Positions 57,260-64,000 of a stretch of DNA of 64,000 nucleotides are shown here, in pieces; within the stretch, counting starts at the first letter, position 1; every line of letters starts with the position of its first letter. The stretch spans positions 2,480,001-2,544,000 of the forward strand of contig JAJTUQ010000003.1 of assembly GCA_021399445.1 (NCBI GenBank). Reading direction: 5' to 3'. A model generated the notes under the pieces. The model was given only the letters and a program-made list of their open reading frames with translations. It was not told where the DNA came from and ran no database searches. The stretch comes from Xylogone sp. PMI_703 (lineage: Eukaryota; Ascomycota; Leotiomycetes). Position numbers and translations under genes: made by a program.

Positions 57260-57797
57260 TTATTCCTTTGGGATGGCTTGAACCATCTTCAGTATTTCAG
57301 ACGTGTTCTCTCCTGCGACCGCCCTGCCATTATTCCAGTCCACCGTCTGTTATAAGTAAGCTCTCCATCTTGCTGGACCGGGATTTGCATGACACATACC
57401 ACAGGCCTTACAAAGTTGTCACCATTTTCCTTTAGCTTCTTCAGAGCATCTGCCTCGCTTTTAGCTCCACTGACAACTTTGCTAGCACTATTAGGACCAA
57501 GATATTCAAGAATATTCTTCAATTGGTCTGGCGTTGGAGGATCTTCAGTGATGTTCAGTTCAAACTCCTCTCTATTAGGCTTTAGTTGAGCTGAAGCGTT
57601 GCTAGCTTGGTCTTCAGTAGCATGTGCACTAATGTTCGCAGAGGCCTGCTTTAGGAGTGTTTGAACCCGCACAGAAGCTGGTACACTCGCCTTGTGGAAT
57701 AGTGTGATTACATCAAGAGTTTTATGCTATTTTATTGGCAGGAATTAGTTTCTTTCCAATTGAGTTACGGGCAACGGCATCATACAAAGCGAAACAT
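57260..57797 (-). CDS. Fmp46-like (DUF1687) mitochondrial redox-type protein
   Basis: A small thioredoxin-fold protein of the fungal Fmp46/DUF1687 family, thought mitochondrial; the enzymatic role is unproven. Exons 57786-57797, 57400-57726 and 57260-57346 give 141 aa; introns are 59 and 53 nt. The first exon encodes only MFRF, then HKTLDVITLFHKASVPASVR and VQTLLKQASANI, the family N-terminus. FELNITEDPPTPDQLKNILE follows, and NFVRPVV|TVDWNNGRAVAGEN joins across the second splice. It ends MVQAIPKE. The tiny first exon explains why simple ORF reading misses the start. Confidence 0.88.
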
Positions 57798-58139
57798 ATT
57801 TGTGTAGTAATTATCGGCAATTGATACAACAAAAGATATAAAGCCGGTGGATGTGAGGTTGAGGGATCCAAGCAAGGTTGTAGAGCTCCTGCCTTAAATA
57901 TGTGGGATGACGTCCTGGCAGCGGACGACCCACCGCCAATGGGCCATTGAATATGGTTAAGCTCCCGCCGCTAGTTGTTACCCCCTGCACCAGCTAAATT
58001 CGTTTGTTGCTAGAGAGACCGTGTGCAAGCGCGTTATGGAAGCGCTGAGGTCAAAATTTCCAAGAATACTGAATTCTTTGGATAGTCACAGGCTTTGAGA
58101 TATAAAGTCACCACAATCGAAACACAATTCTTCATCAAG
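57798..58139. other. Divergent promoter region
   Basis: Spacer between the Fmp46-like and Nup53/35 genes. No specific site recognised. Confidence 0.5.
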
Positions 58140-59502
58140 ATGCCGCCTCTAATATTGCACAATGTTCCAGATGAAGAATTGTACGTGGGCGAAGACGGAA
58201 TTCGGAGGCCTTATGCGATGGTCTTTCCAAGGTATGAACTGTATTTCCATATAACCGATCCAAGCTGACACCAGAAGCGCCGACGGAAATCCCAATGTAT
58301 CAAGAGCCCGACGAGCGGTGCCGGAAACGGGGTCATTTGGAAAGTCTACTAGGCGTTCGCGATCGAGAACTGGAACACCTGCGGTTGCGAAGCGCGAGGA
58401 TCCGACAATAGCAGCAGCCGACGCAATCTTCTCTAGTTATCTGTCTAGACCTGCTACGCCATCTGAAGCGCCACAGCGAAGGGCATCGGTCTCCTCCGTC
58501 GCACAGCCAAACATTTCTACAAGTGGGCCTGTAGTTCCTACCGAAAACTCCGTGGGATCAAATTCACGATATGTCCACAAGGAGCCCACTGAGGTCATTC
58601 TTAGCGGATTCAAATCTTCCTACCAGTATGCAGCTATAAAGCAGTATGAGCAGATTGCCGGTCGAATATGTGAAGATTATCCAAGGGATCCTCCAGTGGA
58701 ACAGCGACGATATAAGGCTGATCTCCGAGACCCAGCAGCACTGAGAAGGAGGGCACTGACACCAGAGGAGAGATCCAAAGCTCTAAGATTTGCAGGTGGC
58801 GAACACTGGATCAAAATCACATTCGAATCAGCCGAAGCCGCGGAGGCAGCAATATTCGCATCGCCGCAAATGATATTAGGTTATTTGGTATCTGCAGAGC
58901 TTTACCGTGGAGTACCGCCAGCATCAGATGTAGCTGTACCTGCGAATAGCAAAGACGCTACTACAGCCAGAGGTCTCTCTATAGCTCAAACTGTTGGACC
59001 ATCATCGTCTGGTCAATCGTTAGCTGACAGGCGCCCCACCCCAACTTTTCCACGATCTTTTGGAACCCCTGCGATGAGCCAAATTGGGCGCGGACAGACC
59101 TCTATGTCTCCACCCGAATCCAATATTTCGTCACGCACATTCGATACAGCTACTTTATCTACAACAAGTACTTCATCTGGAACTGTCCTTGGAAATCAGC
59201 CCCAGCCTGTACACGAGGAAGAGCCGCCAAGCCTATACTGTCGGAAAATCCCAACTGCCAAGAGGATACAGCTTTTACCTGCGGAGCAAGCTCTGCTTCC
59301 TCAACAATCATATACGAGGAGGCTAATAAGCAATATTCCTCTGATAAACTGGTTTAGCGCTGATATGATCGGAGATCAAGTTCCTAGAACTGAAACGGGA
59401 GAATTCGATCGATCCAGAGCTAGTCTTTATTGGCGTATTATGTGGTGGATTGATTCATATCTTGGTATTCTTGGTATATACGGCGATGATAAGGATGACT
59501 AG
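58140..59502 (+). CDS. NUP53: Nucleoporin Nup53/Nup35 type (MPPN RRM domain)
   Basis: A nuclear pore inner-ring component that links Nup170/155 and Nup192 to the pore membrane. Exons 58140-58231 and 58275-59502 with a short 43-nt intron give 439 aa. [20 protein letters not shown] is the conserved fungal N-terminus. A basic Ser-rich region (RRSRSRTGT) follows. The Nup35-type RRM covers about 115-225: [54 protein letters not shown] and [15 protein letters not shown]. The C-terminus has [11 protein letters not shown] and an amphipathic end, [20 protein letters not shown], matching the membrane-binding helix of the family. The intron is short but in frame and required. Confidence 0.92.
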
Positions 59503-59655
59503 GATCTATAGGATGTGGAGTTCACTAGTGTGGAGGGGCTATGTATATTTTTGCGGCGTTCTAAAGGGAGGGGTTTTCAAAAGAGGTTATATTTCGGTAT
59601 CATCGTACAGATACGCTATAAATGCTATGATAATCACATGAAAATATAAAACATG

Positions 59656-61146
59656 CTATTCGGACGACGATGAATCATCTGTGTTCATGCTCCATCTCCT
59701 TGTTCTAACAACTCCACTACCATCGGCGGTAAAAGTGTCGAGTGGAGTCCCAGAAGACCCTTCCTCGTGGACTTCAGAAGACTCTTCCCCTTGGACTTCA
59801 GAAGGCTCTTCCTCTTGGGTCGCCAAAGACTCTTCTGCGGGTGTCATAGGCGGCTCATCTACTGGCAGCATAGCAGGACCTTCTACTGGCGTCTCGGACA
59901 ACTCGGCGAATGGTGCCACAAAGGGGTCTTCAATGGGAGTATCAACCTTGATGACTGTTTTGGAAGATCGGTGGTCTTCCTCTTCGCTAGTGCTCTTTGG
60001 AATATCCAACTCTTTTGGTCTGCTCATGGGTGGTGGTGAGAAAGGTCTCACGCCTCGAGACCTATTTAAAATGCTCTCCTCAGAAAAAATACTACCGGAG
60101 TCTCCAACATCGCCTACAGAGACTGCGCTTGCAAGACTATGATATCTCTCTCCCTCAACAAAAGAACTGGCTCCTTGCCTTTGGCCGCTAAGACTAGACC
60201 TATCGTGGCCTGGATCTGATAGAATGCTGTTTTTAGGTAGTATCGTGAAGATCTTCGAATTATCCTGATGTTGTTCCCTCTCGATGTCGTTTGAAAAAAG
60301 ATCCTGTCCCTTTTCCAAAAGCTCGTCTAGACCGCCACCGTTCCATCCTTTTCTAGCCAACGCTTCGAAAATATCAACTTCGGCCCTAACTAGAGAGCCA
60401 CTAGCCTCAACGATCTTTGCGCTCGTCTCTTGACTGTCTCTCAGTAGAGAGCTTGAGTGACTCGCATGAAGAGATGTTAATCCATCGACCTTCGACGTCA
60501 TATCAACTAGATAGTTCCGAAACTTTCCAACATCACTCTTCCACCGACGGTGCAGCTTCATGCCTTCCTTTTCCATTCTCTGGATTTCCCTGCTAAGAGC
60601 CTTCGCTTCCTTCTGATATGTTTCTTCTTCCTCTTCTATGTGTCGTTTCCACTGGTCAAAGTCATGTAATAGCGGCACCTCGAAACACCTATACACCGTC
60701 TCACTAAGAATCTGCTGGTGGTTTGCTATTAGATGGTGCACACCACTGGCAGCAAGTAAGTTATCCGCCGTGCACGCTCCTTTTGTTGCAAAAGAAGTCG
60801 ACATTGCTCCTCCATGTCCAAACAAGGCCTCCGATCTTGCTTCTTTCAATCGAGCACATGTTTCAAGGGCACTACCAAAAGCACTTGCTGCTGTCGATAG
60901 AGCTGCAAGAGCGATGCGGTAATTTTTTGCAGAAGAAAGAAGTTCGGCATATCCTGCTTGAGACTGTTCAAGGTCGGACTTGGTCAGAACGGCATGTGGC
61001 TGCCGAGGTGCAGGCGGGAGAGGTAGGTTGAAAGTTGAAGGTATAGGACGTGAAGTAGAAGCATGTGAGTATGTTGGAGATCCTGGGATAGGAGGTAGTC
61101 TGCTGGGACTTGGTGACCGCTCTCTGCTCGCTGCTGTGGCAGACAT
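59656..61146 (-). CDS. IVY1: Ivy1-like I-BAR phospholipid-binding protein
   Basis: Vacuolar/endosomal inverse-BAR protein. Yeast Ivy1 binds phospholipids, Ypt7 and Vps33 and influences vacuole fusion and TORC1. The single exon gives 496 aa. A Pro/Ser-rich leader covers residues 1-50. The helical I-BAR region runs about 55-300: LTKSDLEQSQAGYAELLSSA, FGSALETCARLKEAR, VYRCFEVPLLHDFDQWKRHI and EEETYQKEAKALSREIQRME. These match the Ivy1 core. The tail is acidic and carries degenerate repeats of a roughly 7-10 residue P/E/S unit (TPVEGP, LPVDEP, TPAEES, EEEPSEVQGEESSEVHEEGS). It ends RRWSMNTDDSSSSE, resembling phosphorylation sites. It is transcribed divergently from acyl-protein thioesterase. Confidence 0.88.
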   Translation of the reverse strand: MSATAASRERSPSPSRLPPIPGSPTYSHASTSRPIPSTFNLPLPPAPRQPHAVLTKSDLEQSQAGYAELLSSAKNYRIALAALSTAASAFGSALETCARLKEARSEALFGHGGAMSTSFATKGACTADNLLAASGVHHLIANHQQILSETVYRCFEVPLLHDFDQWKRHIEEEEETYQKEAKALSREIQRMEKEGMKLHRRWKSDVGKFRNYLVDMTSKVDGLTSLHASHSSSLLRDSQETSAKIVEASGSLVRAEVDIFEALARKGWNGGGLDELLEKGQDLFSNDIEREQHQDNSKIFTILPKNSILSDPGHDRSSLSGQRQGASSFVEGERYHSLASAVSVGDVGDSGSIFSEESILNRSRGVRPFSPPPMSRPKELDIPKSTSEEEDHRSSKTVIKVDTPIEDPFVAPFAELSETPVEGPAMLPVDEPPMTPAEESLATQEEEPSEVQGEESSEVHEEGSSGTPLDTFTADGSGVVRTRRWSMNTDDSSSSE

Positions 61147-61576
61147 AATTTCTGTTGACGTATTTGGATCCAGTGCGGTGTACGGTGGAAGCGTACAATT
61201 GAGGTAAAAAAAAATCTAACAAATAAATAGCCAAACCCAACTGAGGGTTTTGGAATAGTAAGGGAAGAAAAAGATGGGTCACAGGGCGGGCTGCCAACAA
61301 AATCCGCGTGATGCCAGCACTGTAGAGGATCGTCTGGTGATGGACTAATGAGATAGCCTTTCGTGTTTCCGATAAGAAATAAACACGCTAGCGATAAGGC
61401 TGAAACTTGGGGATCTATCTCGTCATTTATTCGCACGCATCCAATATTATCCGACCCGACTCCGCTCCTAAAGATTCTATAGATGCGGTAGATTTGCTTT
61501 CCAAATTTCTTTCGAATACAGCCAGACTTGTTCAGTCGCTACATACAATACTTGTTCTCCTTGGCTGCTACAGAAG
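61147..61576. other. Divergent promoter region
   Basis: Spacer between the Ivy1-like and thioesterase genes. Nothing specific recognised. Confidence 0.5.
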
Positions 61577-62475
61577 ATGTCCTCGGCTAACGCGTTAGTT
61601 GTCCCTGCCGTTAAGAGGCATACAGCCACGGTCATAATGGCCCATGGCCTTGGTGACAGTGGTGCGGGGTGGATATCCCTAGCAGAGAACTGGAGGAGGA
61701 GACAGAAGTTTGAAGAAGTTAAATTCATATTCCCAAATGCACCGACTATGCCTATCACAATTGTATTGATATCTTTAACCCAAGTGTAGAATCTAGCTAA
61801 CTGGCTTCTTCAGAACTATGGCATGCGCATGCCTGCTTGGTATGATGTGGTAAGGATGCAGCACAACTCCTCCAATACCAGACTTTTCGTTGGTTGAGCC
61901 TCCCGGGCAGCTAATTAACTCTTGCATTCCACCAGGTGCAATTCGGAAATATACAGGGTCCCCAAGATGAAGCTGGCATCTTACGATCTCGGCAGTATTT
62001 TCACAATCTCATTAAGACTGAGATCGAAAATGGCATCCCTTCAAACCGCATAATCATAGGTGGCTTTTCCCAAGGTGGTGCAATGGCACTATTTTCCGGT
62101 ATCACAAATCCCACAAAGCTTGGTGGTATCTTTGGGCTTTCATGTTACCTTTTACTACACACAAAATTTAAAGAGTCCGTCCCCGAGGATAATCCAAACA
62201 AAGATACTCCAATTTTCATGGGCCATGGAGACAGCGATCCTCTTGTTAGGCCAGATTGGGGTAGGACAAGTTACGAGGCTCTCAAAGCTAGCGGATATAA
62301 CATAAAGATCAAATTCTACCCGTAAGTACTATAACTATATGCGAGCGCAAGTCTTGTTCTAACTGTCCCGTATTCCAGAGGCCTAGAACACTCAGCAGAT
62401 CCAGAGGAGATCGATGACGTTGAAACATTCTTGAACGAAAATATTCCACCTCTAGGCGATAAGCAGACACTGTGA
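61577..62475 (+). CDS. Acyl-protein thioesterase 1
   Basis: An alpha/beta hydrolase that depalmitoylates proteins such as Ras and G-alpha subunits in the cytosol. Exons 61577-61762, 61814-61849, 61936-62321 and 62379-62475 give 234 aa; introns are 51, 86 and 57 nt. VIMAHGLGDSGAGW is the oxyanion-hole HG motif. The 36-nt second exon NYGMRMPAWYDV supplies the RMPAWYD motif. Nucleophile S119 is in IIGGFSQGGAMAL. GHGDSDPLVRPDWG has the catalytic Asp and PGLEHSADPEE the catalytic His. The triad is complete. Length matches the family. Confidence 0.94.
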
Positions 62476-62879
62476 CTACAAGGACTAGAAGCCGGGGATG
62501 ACATAAATCGAAACGTCGTCCTCATCTTAACTTTAATAATTGCATTTTTGGCAGGGTGGCACTATTTACGCTCCCGAACAAGAGCCGAGGCACGTAATAA
62601 TTGAAAGCTCCAAATAGATTCATAAGCGTTTTATATTTATGATATGCGAAAATAGTCCTACTCCGTAAGAAAGACTTAGTCTGACAGCAATGATATTCTA
62701 TTTTATCACGTTTGTCAGGATTACGCCTTGTTCGCAATTGTTCAAGCTCTCAGTACGTTACTAATCCACCACGGAAGTATTTCCGTCCGCTAGATAATAT
62801 ATCCGCCAGCCTTATCTGGTAGAATAAAAAGCAACAAATACAGCCACTCAAAGGCCTTGGATTTTTCATAATACAATCC
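62476..62879. other. Intergenic, thioesterase to dioxygenase
   Basis: Holds the 3' UTR and the promoter of the next gene. No feature recognised. Confidence 0.5.
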
Positions 62880-64000
62880 ATGAATCGACAATCAGCCTCG
62901 CGTTTAATTTCAACATTTGTTGCAGTTACAGTTCTTATACTCGCCATCACACTGGCACCAACTAGATTCCTCGCCTTAGCACCTGAGTTCATTCAACGCC
63001 AATTTGCAAGACAACCAGTGGTAACAAGTACCATATCCAATAAAGCCATGTCTACTAGAACGCCTGTATATTTTCTCAGCCATGGAGGTGTATGTTGACT
63101 CTAAAACGCATGTCTCAGCACACCGCTTACTTACAAGCTGCCACTAGCCAAATATATTGTTTGACAAAGAACATCCTGCATACAAGACTCTCGAAGACAT
63201 AGGGAGAGAAATTACTCAAAAAGTGAACCCAAAGGCTATTGTAGCATTCTCAGCACACTGGCAATCGGAGTCCAACATGATTGAGGTAAATACTGCGGAA
63301 GACACGAATCTAATTTACGAGTAAGTTTTGGTACCTCTTGAATTCTCCTTAAAGTGAAAAGTGGGTAATAAATATATAGCTTCTATGGCTTCCCGTCTGA
63401 ATATTATAAAGCGAAATACCCAAATAAGGGGAGCAAGGAAATTGCCGAGAAAGTCCTAAAGTCCCTTTCAAATGCAGGAATAATGGCAAAGCCCACTAAA
63501 CGCGGCCTGGACCATGGTATTTGGGTATGCTTTAGGATTGGTAAGTTCACCTACGCTGCATCATATTCGGGGCCGAACACTGAATTCGTAACGTGCCCAG
63601 CTTTTGACCCAGAAAAGAACCCTTTAAACGTCCCTATTGTCCAAGTTTCCCTTTTCGGTTCAGAAGATCCCTATAGCCATTATGCTCTTGGCCGAGCAAT
63701 AGAATCTCTCCGTGAGGAGAATATCGCAATTATTGTCTCCGGTATGGCTGTACATAACTTACGGGACTTACGATTCGCTATGATGGAAGGCTCAGGTCCC
63801 TTCCCTTATGTGAAACCATTCGATGAGGCGTTACGAGAAGCTGCCGAAGCTCCGGTTGAAGCCAGAGAAAAGAAGATGGCTGATCTACTCACGACTAAAC
63901 TTGCTAGGCAGGCACATCCTTCGTTTGAGCATGTTTTGCCTTTGCATATTGGCGCTGGTGCAGCAGGTAGCGATTTGGGCAAACGTTTATGGACATTACC
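62880..64000 (+). CDS. LigB-type extradiol dioxygenase (4,5-DOPA dioxygenase-like), 3' end cut by the window
   Basis: A non-heme Fe(II) ring-cleaving dioxygenase of the LigB/DODA family; fungal substrates include catechols. Exons 62880-63089, 63148-63320, 63380-63540 and 63601 to the edge; introns are 58, 59 and 60 nt, all GT-AG. The enzyme begins TPVYFLSHGG|PNILFD (first metal His). KAIVAFSAHWQSE carries the second His, and KRGLDHGIWVCFRI the third (HG[AI]W). PIVQVSLFGSEDPYSHYALG and IIVSGMAVHNLRDLRF are conserved downstream. The reading starts at MNRQSASRLISTFVAVTVLI, which adds a hydrophobic N-terminal anchor. The usual start in the family would be the internal MSTRTPVYFL at 63048. Which is used cannot be told from sequence. 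The last residues in the window are GSDLGKRLWTL. Confidence 0.9.

Noticed and set aside
1..64000. CRISPR arrays, bacterial operons, insertion sequences, 5S or large rRNA genes, complete retrotransposons
   Set aside because: Looked for and not seen. The genome is eukaryotic, and no reverse-transcriptase, integrase or transposase motif was found in any frame.

Overview
The window comes from the nuclear genome of a filamentous ascomycete (Pezizomycotina). The evidence is spliceosomal introns of about 43-100 nt with GTAAGT-type donors and CTAAY-type branch sites, a HOG-pathway MAPKK, a HET-domain protein, Pal1, MED31, SGF11-like and Ivy1-like proteins, and intergenic stretches of up to 5 kb. A helotialean (Leotiomycetes) source is my impression from protein similarity. 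It is not proven by anything here. All gene models were built by reading splice sites by eye. Every complete multi-exon model listed sums to a whole number of codons, except where an anomaly is stated.

Layout. 1-1042: 3' part of an auxin-efflux-carrier-like transporter (-). 4933-6851: Pbs2-type MAPKK (+) behind a 3.9 kb gene-free leader. 8285-12255: a more accessory stretch with an aminoglycoside-phosphotransferase-like protein (-), a frameshifted PD-(D/E)XK-like ORF (+), and a tRNA-Ile(AAU) gene carrying two introns. 12733-16782: a SEC11-like signal peptidase with an anomalous intron, an extended SDR reductase (-) and a thaumatin-like secreted protein (-). 17.6-18.8 kb: a cluster of short direct repeats, one joined to a tRNA-like 5' half. 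19727-22151: HSPA12-type Hsp70-like protein (-). 22.2-27.3 kb: no gene seen. 27309-34178: a compact housekeeping block with glucokinase, a PPIL1-type cyclophilin, a Yar1-like ankyrin protein, Pol III subunit RPC11 and MED31. 34842-36389: HET protein. 36.4-41.0 kb: no intact gene, one degraded coiled-coil ORF. 41058-64000: dense, mostly housekeeping genes: Pal1, a RecA-like protein, a Naa50-like acetyltransferase, SGF11-like, an NT-C2 protein, Tad1, an RRM protein, an Fmp46-like protein, Nup53/35, Ivy1-like, acyl-protein thioesterase and a LigB-type dioxygenase cut by the window end.

There is no operon-like or biosynthetic-cluster logic. Genes are individually promoted, in convergent or divergent pairs. 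The most unusual single object is the tRNA-Ile gene at 12119-12255. Besides a canonical 11-nt anticodon-loop intron, it has a 52-nt insertion between the D arm and anticodon stem. That insertion has the hallmarks of a spliceosomal intron (GTAAGA donor, ACTAAT branch-like site, CAG acceptor), and removing both restores a textbook 74-nt tRNA followed by Pol III terminator T-runs. Other points to look at are a glucokinase with an in-frame membrane-anchor extension, the SEC11-like gene whose first intron cannot be spliced canonically, a PIP-box on a Naa50-like acetyltransferase, and two inverted copies of a dispersed repeat.
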